The notes: generated by a model from the sequence alone, not told the origin. 64,000 nucleotides of DNA from Dethiobacter alkaliphilus AHT 1 (GCF_000174415.1 NZ_ACJM01000002.1:124001-188000); one strand, 5' to 3'; shown: positions 49,836-59,048, numbered from the stretch's first letter. A program made the numbers and translations.

Positions 49836-51779
49836 TTAGCTTACACTGATCCCTTCGGACATATCGTCACGGCGCTTGGCAATATATTCCAGAATCATAA
49901 TCAGGGCAATCAGCGCAGCACCGATTATATCTAACATAATTGTGGGACTCATCAAAAGTACACACCCTACAGCCAAAACAGCTCTGTGCCACCAGGGCAT
50001 TACCCGAATAAAGTAACCCTGCATGGCAGCGCCCATCAAGCCGCAGGCGATAAACACCGTGGGGAACACGATGAGCATTTCAGACAGCGGTGCATCAAGA
50101 ATTATGGCCGGGTAGTAAATTATGAGAAACGGTATAATATACGCCGTTATCCCCATCTTCATCGCCTCCCAGCCCGTTCGCAGCGGATCAGCGCCGGCCA
50201 GTCCGGCAGCAGCATAGGCAGCCAGACCTACAGGAGGCGTGATGTCGGCATCCGTTCCGAAGTAAAGTATGAACAGGTGAGCCGCCATGAGCGGAGCTCC
50301 CAGATTAACAAGAGCCGGGGCAACAAGGGTAGCAAGGATAATGTACTTGGCTGTGGTGGGAACCCCCATCCCCAATAACAGCGAGGCAATCATGGTCAGA
50401 GGCAAGGCCATCCATAACTGGCCGCCGGCCAGTTGCTCAATAATTCCGGAGAATTTTAGGCCCAGCCCTGTCATGGTGACCATACCGATAATGATACCGG
50501 CTATGGCACAGGCAGCACCAACCTCCAGGGCCTTGATAACGCCGTCGGAAACTGTTTCAAAGATATCTTTGGGATACATGCGGGTTTCTTTTTTGATCCA
50601 GCTGAGCAAGACAGTGAGGATAATGGCATAAAACACAGAACTTGCCGGAGAACGACCCACAAACAACATATATACCAATAAGAAAAGCGGCAGAAAATAA
50701 TAAAAACCGCCTTTTAGTGTTTCAAACATATTGGGCAGCTCAGACTTAGGCAATCCCACTAAGCCGTCTTTTTTTGCCCGGTAGTGAATCATAAAAAAAG
50801 TTGTGGCAAAATACATAAAGGCAGGAAACGCAGCTGCTACCATGACGTCGCGGTAGGGTACTCCGATCATTTCCGCCATAACAAAGGCTGCTGCACCCAT
50901 TACAGGAGGCAGAATCTGGCCGCCGGTGGACGCATCCGCTTCCACACCTCCGGCAAAAGCCGGATCATAGCCCAACTTCTTCATCAGTGGGATAGTAAAC
51001 GTCCCGGTGGTAACAACGTTGGCCGTTGAACTACCGGTAATAGAACCAATCATGGCACTAAAAACAACAGAGGCTTTAGCAGGCCCGCCAACATACTTTC
51101 CGGTGAGAGCCAAAGATAAATCCTTAAAAAACACTCCTGCTCCACATTTGTCCAAAAAGGAGCCAAAAATAATAAACAATATAATGAACCTAGCATAAAC
51201 TCCCATGGGCAGGCCGAATATGCCGGCATCGGTCAGGTACAGATATGGAAAAATGCGTGAAAAATCATATCCTCGATGAATAAGGATACCGGGCATGCTT
51301 TGACCAAAATAGGCGTAGATTAAAAAGGTTACTGCAACCACGATAATCGGCCAGCCTACAGTACGTCTGGCCGCTTCTATGACCAAAAATACCAATACTC
51401 CACCCAGCACAATGTCCGACATAATAGGAGCCCCTGCCCTACTGGCTATGGCACCGTAATTTAGAAGAACATTTAGGCCTACCACAAAGGTAAGCAGAAT
51501 ACAAACCAGATCCCAAAGCTGTGGGCGGTGCGGTACAGACCTTCTGCTGGCAGGGTATAGCATAAAAATCAGCGGAAAAATCATCGTTAAGTTTAATGTC
51601 CTAAACATCTGGGCAAATGGCGGGCCGGCATAGGCGGTATAAATATGGTACAAGCCTACAAGGGCTGCGTAGACGGTGACCAATAAACGCCAGTTACCCT
51701 CAAAATGACGATATTTGCCTTGTAGAGCTTCGGTGAATTTGCTTTCTGCAACCTTATCCATGTAATCGCGGATAACCAT
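49836..51779 (-). CDS. TRAP transporter, fused 4TM/12TM permease
   Basis: 647 residues from the ATG at 51779 (AAGGAGTGGG upstream). About 16 or more membrane segments. DctM-like features: GGVEADASTGGQILPPVMGAAAF, GMGVPTTAKYIIL and FGTDADITPPVGLAAYAAAG, which are the hallmark blocks of fused TAXI-TRAP permeases. It uses ion gradients, usually sodium, with the TAXI binding protein encoded upstream. Confidence 0.93.
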   Translation of the reverse strand: MVIRDYMDKVAESKFTEALQGKYRHFEGNWRLLVTVYAALVGLYHIYTAYAGPPFAQMFRTLNLTMIFPLIFMLYPASRRSVPHRPQLWDLVCILLTFVVGLNVLLNYGAIASRAGAPIMSDIVLGGVLVFLVIEAARRTVGWPIIVVAVTFLIYAYFGQSMPGILIHRGYDFSRIFPYLYLTDAGIFGLPMGVYARFIILFIIFGSFLDKCGAGVFFKDLSLALTGKYVGGPAKASVVFSAMIGSITGSSTANVVTTGTFTIPLMKKLGYDPAFAGGVEADASTGGQILPPVMGAAAFVMAEMIGVPYRDVMVAAAFPAFMYFATTFFMIHYRAKKDGLVGLPKSELPNMFETLKGGFYYFLPLFLLVYMLFVGRSPASSVFYAIILTVLLSWIKKETRMYPKDIFETVSDGVIKALEVGAACAIAGIIIGMVTMTGLGLKFSGIIEQLAGGQLWMALPLTMIASLLLGMGVPTTAKYIILATLVAPALVNLGAPLMAAHLFILYFGTDADITPPVGLAAYAAAGLAGADPLRTGWEAMKMGITAYIIPFLIIYYPAIILDAPLSEMLIVFPTVFIACGLMGAAMQGYFIRVMPWWHRAVLAVGCVLLMSPTIMLDIIGAALIALIMILEYIAKRRDDMSEGISVS

Positions 51780-51864
51780 GAACCCACTCCTTCCTATCAC
51801 CGTCCCAAGTTAATAGCTTGCTGCGGCATAAGTTCATATAAGCTTTGTTATTTGTGGAAAAAAG

Positions 51865-51901
51865 ACCCTGCCCCGGGGAAATAAGTCCCTGGGAGCAGGG
51901 T
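51865..51901 (-). terminator. Internal terminator between DUF1850 and permease genes
   Basis: On the minus strand ACCCTGC and GCAGGGT form the outer stem, with CCC/GGG pairings inside, followed by CTTTTTT. Partial termination here would make the binding protein in excess over the permease. Confidence 0.65.
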
Positions 51902-51919
51902 GTTCTTGCATCATCAGGG

Positions 51920-52354
51920 CTATTTCTTAACTGTAATCCGAACCAAAAGAGACGTGCCACCCGGCGCCAGGTCCGAGAGCAATATTTTTTTGTCCCGAAT
52001 CTGAAACTCCTGGGGGACGGTCCACGCTACCCGGAAGGGCAGTTCGGCAAATGAACGGTCATAACCGGTAATCCGGACCATGTCCCCCGTTGTATCCACA
52101 TCCAGGCCGGAACCAAATTCCAGCCCGGCACCATACCAGGCATAGCGCTCTTCCACCAGATGAAGCAGGCCGTCATCCTTTACAATAAAGGACTGCTCCA
52201 CCGGGGTCCCGTCGGAGGAGTGAATATAACTATACTCAATTTCCTCTCCCGCTTCAACAGGAATCACAGTTAAAACTTCGTTATCTTCTCTGCTGACAAT
52301 CTCAAAAGAAAATGCTGATGTACTATTACTGCTCCTGAAAGAATCTCTCTGCAC
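51920..52354 (-). CDS. DUF1850 protein of the TRAP operon
   Basis: About 144 residues. The DUF1850 core is clear (VIPVEAGEEIEYSYIHSSDGTPVEQ, LHLVEERYAWYGAGLEF). DUF1850 genes typically sit between TAXI and the permease. The usual N-terminal membrane segment is absent here: the readable frame starts with a GTG at 52354 inside the TAXI gene (29-base overlap), and the first residues are polar. The start is uncertain. Role: accessory to the transporter, mechanism unknown. Confidence 0.75.
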   Translation of the reverse strand: MQRDSFRSSNSTSAFSFEIVSREDNEVLTVIPVEAGEEIEYSYIHSSDGTPVEQSFIVKDDGLLHLVEERYAWYGAGLEFGSGLDVDTTGDMVRITGYDRSFAELPFRVAWTVPQEFQIRDKKILLSDLAPGGTSLLVRITVKK

Positions 52355-53318
52355 CGGGATGCAGCGGAATGGGGGATACGGCGGAATCCTGAACGTTCAT
52401 CAGGCCTGCCACCTGGTGAATGCCCACCAGTTCATTAAGAGAAGCTTCCTTAAACATGGCTTCAACCAATGCATAGGCAAAGTCTTCATCCATGTCTGCA
52501 TGTACCAACATCAGGTTACCTACAGTCAAAGCGCTAACATCTTCGTCAAGGCCGTATACACCGGCGGGGATAACACCTTTGGTGAAGTACGGGTAGTCAG
52601 CGATGATGGCATCTAAGAGCTCATCTTCGATGGGGATGAAGCGAATGTCTTTGGTTGTCATAATTTCTTCCACAACAGCGCCGGGATGGGCGAAGTTATA
52701 GAATACCGCATCTACCTGCCCGTCTTTTAGGGCATCGGCTGCTTCAGGCTGGGAGAAGTTCCGTGTATTTACTTCATCACGGATTCCTGCAGCTTCCAGA
52801 ATGATGTAGGAAGTTACTTCTGCGCCGCTGCCTGCAGCGTCAACGCTAACGGTTTTGCCTACCAGATCTTCTACGGAGTAAATATCGGAATCGGCACCTA
52901 CAATCAGATGCTGTGCTGCGGGATACATGGAGAACAAAGCAACTACGTCCTGCTGATCCCCGTCAAAATCTCCCTGGCCTGCGTATGCGTCATAGGCAAC
53001 GTTGGCCATGGCCATACCCATTTCGGAAGCACCACTGCCTACCAAACGGGAGTTTTCTACCGATGCGCCGGTGGATTCGGACTGAGCAAAAACACCTTCA
53101 ACATTGTCTGTAATAACCTTGGCCATCCCTGCACCCAGGGGGAAGTACGCGCCACCGGGGCTACCGGAAGCAATGCTGATGAAACTGGGGGAAGCATCTC
53201 CGGTATCATTGTTATCACCGTTTACATTCCCGTTTCCTTCGCCACAACCTGTCAGTGCAGTCACCATAACGGCAACAACAAAGATCAGCGTTATGAACAT
53301 CGTCCATTTTTTCTTCAT
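52326..53318 (-). CDS. TAXI-family TRAP solute-binding lipoprotein
   Basis: 330 residues from the ATG at 53318 (AGAGGAGAGG upstream). The longer frame to 53468 lacks support. Signal with lipobox ALTGC, then the TAXI domain: IASGSPGGAYFPLGAGMAKV, TGASVENSRLVGSGASEMGMA, DAAGSGAEVTSYIILEAAG. It binds the solute outside the membrane; TAXI ligands include 2-oxoglutarate and other carboxylates. Confidence 0.93.
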   Translation of the reverse strand: MKKKWTMFITLIFVVAVMVTALTGCGEGNGNVNGDNNDTGDASPSFISIASGSPGGAYFPLGAGMAKVITDNVEGVFAQSESTGASVENSRLVGSGASEMGMAMANVAYDAYAGQGDFDGDQQDVVALFSMYPAAQHLIVGADSDIYSVEDLVGKTVSVDAAGSGAEVTSYIILEAAGIRDEVNTRNFSQPEAADALKDGQVDAVFYNFAHPGAVVEEIMTTKDIRFIPIEDELLDAIIADYPYFTKGVIPAGVYGLDEDVSALTVGNLMLVHADMDEDFAYALVEAMFKEASLNELVGIHQVAGLMNVQDSAVSPIPLHPGAERFFQEQ

Positions 53319-53445
53319 TAAACCCTCTCCTCTCTTTTTTAAGTATATATTCAGCTTTTCAGCCATATATTCGATTCTACCTGCCTTGTGATTTTTCCTG
53401 CTTGTAGGGCCAAATATTTTCAGACAACAAGGAAAAACAAAAAAA

Positions 53446-53475
53446 GCCTGTGCACCATATGGCGACACAGACTTC
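53446..53475 (-). terminator. Terminator
   Basis: Imperfect hairpin (CTGTG/CACAG around CCATATGG) followed on the minus strand by TTTTTTT, after the YlbF-type gene. Confidence 0.7.
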
Positions 53476-53479
53476 TTTT

Positions 53480-53806
53480 TTAGCTGAATAATTCCTGGCT
53501 AATGACCTTATTAGCCTCTTCCATAACTTTGCCAAACGCTTCCTGGGCCTGAAACAACTGCTTAAGTGTTTCATTTTGCATTGCCTTCTGCTGTGCCAGC
53601 TGCATTTGCTGGATATCTTCCTGTCCCGGGGGAATTCCCTGAGACTGAGCCTGCTGAAGCTTTTGCTGGCTTTGTTCCATTTCGGAAACCAGTTCCTGGG
53701 CTGCAGGGTCAAGCTTAATTCGGGCATGAGCCGCATTAAGGTTGGCGTATTCTTCGGTCTCTTTAATTGCATTTGCCAATTCTTTGGCTGAGTTTTCTAC
53801 ACTAAT
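53480..53806 (-). CDS. YlbF-family protein, probable ATT start
   Basis: 108 residues from the ATT at 53806, which stands 8 bases after GGGAGGTGA. Read so, the protein begins M-S-V-E-N-S-A-K-E-L-A-N-A-I, the normal YlbF opening. The only other start nearby, GTG at 53815, lies inside the ribosome binding site. Long coiled-coil, Gln-rich (MEQSQQKLQQAQSQ). YlbF relatives form the YaaT/YlbF/YmcA complex that alters RNase Y and sporulation in Bacillus. Bounded by a terminator. Confidence 0.82.
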   Translation of the reverse strand: MSVENSAKELANAIKETEEYANLNAAHARIKLDPAAQELVSEMEQSQQKLQQAQSQGIPPGQEDIQQMQLAQQKAMQNETLKQLFQAQEAFGKVMEEANKVISQELFS

Positions 53807-53885
53807 GGTTCTCACCTCCCATCTTTATGCTATTCTTGCCAATATGCCCAATTCCTTTTTTTTTAATCAAATTTTGGCCTTATAT

Positions 53886-54431
53886 TCAGTGCTGCAGCTG
53901 GGGCATATCTCTTTGGGTGCGCAGGGAACCGGTCACAGTATAATCATAGCCCTGATCTTTGGGGCGCCTGACGTATTGGGGAATGCAAACTTCCACCGGT
54001 AAACGGTAATCCTCCAGCACAGGCAGTTGGCCGCTGATTGCCGACCCTTCCAGCACTGTTATGGCAACTTTTTTGCCAAAGTTCAGGTTGCGGCATTTAT
54101 TCCTCAACTCTTCAAGATTTTCTTTTTTGACATCGGCGTTCAGGTCAGCCTTGTCTCCTCCCACACCGTGAATATACCTTTCTGCCAGGTCCACAAAGTC
54201 TTTGTTTTTCACCACATACAAAGCAATCATCATTAAACCGTCTTCCAGCACGCTGTCACTGCGGGGAACCCAGGTCACACAGGAACCGTTTAACTCCGTT
54301 TGCTCAATTCCCGTTTCCTGCAAAAACCAAACGGGTTTTTCCTCTTCGATGAGATACATACTGTGTGTAGCATAGATACCATCTTTAGTTGAAGAACGAC
54401 CAATAAGCAAGCTGGCAGTAATATTTGACAT
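53886..54431 (-). CDS. Hypothetical protein
   Basis: 181 residues from the ATG at 54431 (GGGG upstream). Soluble, alpha/beta. Visible blocks: ASLLIGRSSTKDGIYATHSMYL, FLQETGIEQTEL, ADLNADVKKENLEELRNKCR, a C-terminal stretch with KDQGYDYT. No signal peptide or metal motif; family not recognised. The structured repeat copy B lies about 30 bases before the start and may supply its −10 box. Confidence 0.6.
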   Translation of the reverse strand: MSNITASLLIGRSSTKDGIYATHSMYLIEEEKPVWFLQETGIEQTELNGSCVTWVPRSDSVLEDGLMMIALYVVKNKDFVDLAERYIHGVGGDKADLNADVKKENLEELRNKCRNLNFGKKVAITVLEGSAISGQLPVLEDYRLPVEVCIPQYVRRPKDQGYDYTVTGSLRTQRDMPQLQH

Positions 54432-54461
54432 ACGGACAACCCCTTTCAATAGACTTTTTTT

Positions 54462-54527
54462 ATACCGGAAATTATAGCGCTTCACAGTTTGCGAAGCTGC
54501 TAATGAAACCGGTATAGAAAAGCACGC
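54462..54527 (-). repeat. Structured intergenic element, copy B
   Basis: Inverted relative to copy A at 45719-45789. ATACCGG (54462-54468) and CCGGTAT (54509-54515) form the outer stem, and GCTTCGCA/TGTGAAGC the inner hairpin with one G-T pair in place of G-C. Shared flank GCGTGCTTTTC extends to 54527. Confidence 0.8.
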
Positions 54528-54699
54528 GTAGAGGAACCGTGCCTTTCTAATATGGTTGCCATACACCACCAGTATATACCGTTCAAATTTTCGTCAAAAA
54601 AATTTAAAATTTTTAACTTATTTGCAGGGTTAATCCACCGAAAGGTAGAATATTTATTTCTTGGTATCATTTTTAATCTTTTCCAATGAGGAGGTACTT

Positions 54700-55083
54700 A
54701 TGGATAAGAAAACAACGCAGTTTTTAATTTTTTCACTTGTGGTAATGGTTCTGTTCGGTTTCCTGGTTAGAGGGGTAATTCTGGCTCCAAAGCAGGCTGT
54801 AGCAGGCCCGGTTTTGGAAAGCCATGACTTGGGGCCACGTTATGAAGATACTTGCGATGTCTGCCACAGAAATGAAATCGAATTCCACGAAGATCTCTTC
54901 GGGTATTTTGATGACTGTATGCTGTGCCATGGTGGAGAGATTGTTACGCCTCACGGCACCACCGGGAATTTTGAATACTGCCTGGGTTGCCACGACGATA
55001 TTGTTCCGTCCCATGACGAAATGTTCCCGTTCGATGATGCCAGCTACGAAGCAGATTGCCTTGGTTGCCACCCTGCTAACTAA
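54700..55083 (+). CDS. Small membrane-anchored four-haem cytochrome c
   Basis: 127 residues from the ATG at 54700 (GAGGAGG upstream). One N-terminal helix (FLIFSLVVMVLFGFLVRGVIL) serves as anchor or signal. Then four CxxCH haem-binding motifs (CDVCH, CMLCH, CLGCH, CLGCH) lie within about 80 residues. It should face outward and carry electrons at the cell surface, perhaps to or from the quinone pool. It is a small multihaem protein of NapC/NrfH-like or cytochrome c3-like size, but no specific family could be assigned. No partner oxidoreductase is adjacent. Confidence 0.85.
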   Translation: MDKKTTQFLIFSLVVMVLFGFLVRGVILAPKQAVAGPVLESHDLGPRYEDTCDVCHRNEIEFHEDLFGYFDDCMLCHGGEIVTPHGTTGNFEYCLGCHDDIVPSHDEMFPFDDASYEADCLGCHPAN

Positions 55084-55127
55084 CAGCCGACACCACGAAA
55101 ACACAACCAAAGAAGTACGCTGATACC

Positions 55128-55162
55128 AAAATGGTCCCGGAGCTTAGGCTCCGGGACCATTT
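55128..55162. terminator. Bidirectional terminator
   Basis: AAATGGTCCCGGAGC and GCTCCGGGACCATTT form a perfect 15-base stem between convergent genes. Confidence 0.88.
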
Positions 55163-55163
55163 C

Positions 55164-55445
55164 TTAATGCAGAGTTTCTTTTATACTGTCATACAACCTG
55201 CGAGCCTGTGCAATACACTGCATTCTCTTTTCATTGGATAGCTGTGGTGCTTTTTTTAATATTATGCTTTGCACAATTATCACATATTGCTCCCTGGTCA
55301 AAGCAGCAAATTGCTGTGGATCATTTTTGCTGAGGAACCTTAGTTCATCCTCCATGTGCCTGATTAAACTCGTTGTTTCACCAATCATTTCCGCATCCTC
55401 AGACGAAGACTTAAAAACTGCCGCCACATGATCAATTAAACCCAT
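55164..55445 (-). CDS. Hypothetical protein
   Basis: 93 residues, all helical and charged (DAEMIGETTSLIRHMEDELRF, REQYVIIVQSIILKKAPQL). Start ATG with GGGAGG upstream. No signal peptide and no recognised family. It lies directly downstream of the penicillin-binding protein gene, gap 43 bases. Confidence 0.6.
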   Translation of the reverse strand: MGLIDHVAAVFKSSSEDAEMIGETTSLIRHMEDELRFLSKNDPQQFAALTREQYVIIVQSIILKKAPQLSNEKRMQCIAQARRLYDSIKETLH

Positions 55446-55488
55446 GACGCTTGCCTCCCGTTATGTTATATGCTTATTTTATACCAGT

Positions 55489-57459
55489 TTAAAACCCGTA
55501 TTCAAGTATTCGTTCACTCACACTAACAGCCTCCCGGCTTGTAATTGAACTGTCGCCTTCCAACGCCACCACAATCACATAGTCATCAAAATAACTGACA
55601 AACCAGCCAATCTGCTTCTCCTCAGTTATCTGCGCAGTCCCTGTTTTTCCACGCAGTCCCAGGGATGAGGAGTTACTGATATAAGCCAGTGCGTCTTCAT
55701 CCTGAACCGCTGCCTGTAGTGTTTCATCAACCAGTGCAATATTCTCTGCAGAAAAGCCGGTTTCCTGCCAAATGCCCGTATCGTCACCCATGGTAATTCT
55801 GGGCTGTGGCAGATTACCGTCACCGCGGGAAATAGCGGCTATCATTAAACCCATATGAAGCGGTGTGACCTGCAGTTCCCCCTGCCCATACCCCGAATCG
55901 GCAAGCAAAGTTTCACGCGGGCTGGAGGAGATAACCTGCGAAGCACGCATTGGCAGATGTGGCGGAACTTCGCCAAATCCCAGTCTTTGAGCATACTCTT
56001 CAAACTTATCCCAACCGATCTTCAGGCTTAAATCAGCAAAATATACATTATCAGACCATTTCATGGCCTTGCGCAAATCAATTTCTCCTTCGGGCCTGTC
56101 AACCCTTCTGACATGGTAGCTACCCCAACCGGCATCTTTCTGCCACTGGCGGGGAGTGTTCCAGGCCTCATCGGGATCAAACACTTCTGCTTCCAGCGCC
56201 ATTTTAGCGGTTATAGCCTTAAATACCGAACCGGGAGGATGAGGGGTACGCAGTACCCGATTTGTAAACGGACTGTCCAGTTCCCGCAGTTCATTAAACT
56301 GCTGCGGGGTTATTCCCAGAGAGAACAGATTACTGTCAAATCCGGGTTTGCTGGCCATGGCCAGGATATCACCGGTGCCTGCATCCAGAATCAGGACACT
56401 GCCGTTGTAGCGGCCCAATGCCCAGTCCACAGCCCTAACCAGATCTTTATCCAGCGTTAACTCAATATCCTCACCATCCACTGCCGCTTTTTCCGCCACA
56501 GTATGTATAGCTTCGTTTTCTTCATTATTGATGGTGATACTAAACCCGATACTTCCTGCCAGACGCTCTTCAAAAAAAGCTTCCAAACCAATACTGCCCA
56601 CATAATCTCCGGCCCGATATCCCGCTTCCTTTAACTCTTCCAATGTCTCGGCGGTGATTTCGGACAAATGACCGATTGCCGGTCCATGGGAAACGGGTAA
56701 ATCATAAACCCGGCTTTCTGCCCGGTTAACCAAAATCCCCTGCAGTGCCAAGAGTTCATCCTGGTTTTCCTGCCAGAAATCCTCGGTGACGCGCTGGATG
56801 GGCACAAACATATCCGGCTGCACCCAGGACTGGGTATAAGCCGCATTAATCCTCTCTTCGCTTATCTGCAATATTTCGGCCAGGCCGGACAACAGAGCTT
56901 CTTCGTCCCCGATACGACCGGGTACAACACCCACTTCCCTCACCTGTCCCCGATAAACCAGAGGGGTGTTGTTTCTGTCATAAAACCCTCCCCTTTGTGG
57001 GAAATCACGGCTTACCCTGACACTGGTATCGGCTGTAAGCCCGGTTAAAATATGTTCATGTTCCCAGTCCATGAGCCACTTCTCTTCCCCTTTTTGCAGG
57101 GTAATATGGTATTCCTGGGTAAATTGGGGGACGGTTCCGGTTTCAAAAAAAAGGGTGTAGCTCACACTCTTCTGCTCGGAGTTCTCCTCCTCCTCCTCGG
57201 GAATCTCAACTTCCTGCAATGTCAGGCTTTGTAAAACCAAGCCGGTGGAGATATTGTCATAGCGTGAAACAAACACATCCAAATCATGAAAACTTTGTGA
57301 CTCTTCAGACAAAAGCTCATACATCTTTTCGTACTCACCTGCATCCCACAGTTCTGTAAACTCCAAAAGAGTATCTTCGGGAGCAGGAAAGGTTTCCCCA
57401 CAACCGCTAACCAAAAATAACAATAACAATAAAATAAATAACCAAATTATTTTTCGCAT
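55489..57459 (-). CDS. Penicillin-binding transpeptidase with MecA_N domain
   Basis: 656 residues from the ATG at 57459. Membrane anchor with lipobox-like LVSGC at about residue 20. NTF2-like MecA_N domain (residues about 25-145), PBP dimerisation domain (to about 330), then transpeptidase: SxxK in PPGSVFKAITAK, SxN as SDN in KWSDNVYFA, and KTG in LRGKTGTAQI. It cross-links cell wall. The layout is that of low-affinity class B PBPs such as PBP2a/PBP3; whether it lowers beta-lactam sensitivity cannot be judged. Confidence 0.92.
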   Translation of the reverse strand: MRKIIWLFILLLLLFLVSGCGETFPAPEDTLLEFTELWDAGEYEKMYELLSEESQSFHDLDVFVSRYDNISTGLVLQSLTLQEVEIPEEEEENSEQKSVSYTLFFETGTVPQFTQEYHITLQKGEEKWLMDWEHEHILTGLTADTSVRVSRDFPQRGGFYDRNNTPLVYRGQVREVGVVPGRIGDEEALLSGLAEILQISEERINAAYTQSWVQPDMFVPIQRVTEDFWQENQDELLALQGILVNRAESRVYDLPVSHGPAIGHLSEITAETLEELKEAGYRAGDYVGSIGLEAFFEERLAGSIGFSITINNEENEAIHTVAEKAAVDGEDIELTLDKDLVRAVDWALGRYNGSVLILDAGTGDILAMASKPGFDSNLFSLGITPQQFNELRELDSPFTNRVLRTPHPPGSVFKAITAKMALEAEVFDPDEAWNTPRQWQKDAGWGSYHVRRVDRPEGEIDLRKAMKWSDNVYFADLSLKIGWDKFEEYAQRLGFGEVPPHLPMRASQVISSSPRETLLADSGYGQGELQVTPLHMGLMIAAISRGDGNLPQPRITMGDDTGIWQETGFSAENIALVDETLQAAVQDEDALAYISNSSSLGLRGKTGTAQITEEKQIGWFVSYFDDYVIVVALEGDSSITSREAVSVSERILEYGF

Positions 57460-57657
57460 TATTTTTATGCATCCTTCCATTATTATTCTGCTTGTCCAAA
57501 TACTATCAAATACTATTATATATAAAAACCTGCAATCGTCCATACTCCCTTTGATGGAAAAATATCTGCCTTTTTGTCGTCTGTCTGTTACAAATCTATC
57601 GCAATCCCTTTCGTTGCAACATATTGTATTGTAACAATTTGACGGAGGGATTTTTTT

Positions 57658-58944
57658 ATGATTTTTCAGGATGTTAATTGGATGCGGGGATATGGGACAA
57701 AAATTTGCCCGGAATTACGTAAACGGGTTTTGGACTGTTACCGTCCTACCCGTCTTACCCCCTGTTTTCTGCAAAAATCCATTGGTAAGCTGACTCGTAG
57801 GTGGAAGAAATTCCCCATTATTGTGCAACTGGAAAAATATGCAGTTCATGCCATTTCCACCTACTCCCTGGCCGAGGAAACAGGATGCAAGCTAAAGAAA
57901 AATCTCCAGGTTATTGACGCTTTTGCCTCCGAGGTAACAACGGAGCAACTAGAGAAACTGCTTCGCAACAAAAATGTAAAGAAAATCTGGCATGACGGTG
58001 AAGTTCATGCCGTGCTGGACGCGGCGTCCCCCACCGTTGGCGCGCCCGGGCTCTGGGATGAGGGTTACACGGGAAAAGGCATTGTCATTGCGGTGCTGGA
58101 TACAGGCATCTATAATCATCCGGATTTGCAAAATCGTGTTCTTGATTTCAAAGACTTGATAAACGACGATACCAACCCCTACGATGATAACGGCCATGGC
58201 ACCCATGTGGCAGGATGTGCAGCAGCATCCGGAAGTGAGTCAAACGGTAAGTATAAAGGGCCGGCACCGGAAGCAGGACTGGTTGGCGTGAAAGTCTTAA
58301 ATAAATCTGGCTCCGGCAGCCTCTCCACCGTTATTGAGGGGATTGGTTGGTGCGTTCAAAACAAGGAGCGCCTTAGTATCCGGATAATTAATCTGTCGCT
58401 GGGCAGCAATGCTTACCAATCCCACCGGGATGACCCGGTCTGCCAGGCAGCAGTCCGGGCCTGGGAAGCGGGCATTGTGGTCTGTGCTGCAGCGGGCAAC
58501 AGCGGGCCCCAGCCCCGCACCATTAACTCACCGGCCATAGAGCCCGGTATTCTTACCGTAGGAGCCATAAATGACAGGAATCCCAACGAAGAAGGCTTTG
58601 TTGCAGAATTCTCCAGCCGGGGGCCCACCATCGACGGTCTGGTAAAACCCGATGTTTGTGCACCGGGAGTACAGATAACTGCCCTGCGCTCACCCGGTTC
58701 CACCATTGATAAACAAAACAGAGATGCACGGATAGACAACTGGCACACAAGCCTCTCCGGCACCTCCATGGCCACACCGGTCTGCGCCGGAGTCATCGCC
58801 CAACTTCTGCAGCAGAACCCCTTCCTCACACCGGATCAAATAAAAAATCTCCTGACGGAAACAGCCAACCCCCTTACGGGTTACGGCGAAAACGACCAGG
58901 GAGCCGGAGTGGTAAACGCCCACCGGGCATCGCAAACTCCCTAG
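57658..58944 (+). CDS. S8 subtilisin-like serine protease (AprX-like)
   Basis: 428 residues. Catalytic triad visible: Asp in IAVLDTGI, His in DNGHGTHVAG, Ser in LSGTSMATPVCAG; oxyanion Asn in AAAGNSGPQ. The N-terminal 130 residues are a propeptide-like inhibitor domain without a signal peptide, so it is probably an intracellular or non-classically exported protease, as AprX. Start ATG with GACGGAGGGA upstream. Confidence 0.93.
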   Translation: MIFQDVNWMRGYGTKICPELRKRVLDCYRPTRLTPCFLQKSIGKLTRRWKKFPIIVQLEKYAVHAISTYSLAEETGCKLKKNLQVIDAFASEVTTEQLEKLLRNKNVKKIWHDGEVHAVLDAASPTVGAPGLWDEGYTGKGIVIAVLDTGIYNHPDLQNRVLDFKDLINDDTNPYDDNGHGTHVAGCAAASGSESNGKYKGPAPEAGLVGVKVLNKSGSGSLSTVIEGIGWCVQNKERLSIRIINLSLGSNAYQSHRDDPVCQAAVRAWEAGIVVCAAAGNSGPQPRTINSPAIEPGILTVGAINDRNPNEEGFVAEFSSRGPTIDGLVKPDVCAPGVQITALRSPGSTIDKQNRDARIDNWHTSLSGTSMATPVCAGVIAQLLQQNPFLTPDQIKNLLTETANPLTGYGENDQGAGVVNAHRASQTP

Positions 58945-58952
58945 CAAAAAAA

Positions 58953-58977
58953 GACTCCGGGGACATCTCCCGGAGTC
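58953..58977 (+). terminator. Terminator
   Basis: GACTCCGGG and CCCGGAGTC form a 9-base stem right after the protease stop. Confidence 0.75.
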
Positions 58978-59048
58978 TCACAGCGCAAAACAGGGACCCT
59001 CTGCGAGGACAGGCGGACCTTTTTTTGCACTAAACCCTTTTGAAATAA

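Noticed and set aside
52359-53391. Plus-strand open frames across the TAXI gene
   Set aside because: Antisense shadows without ribosome binding sites over a conserved lipoprotein gene.
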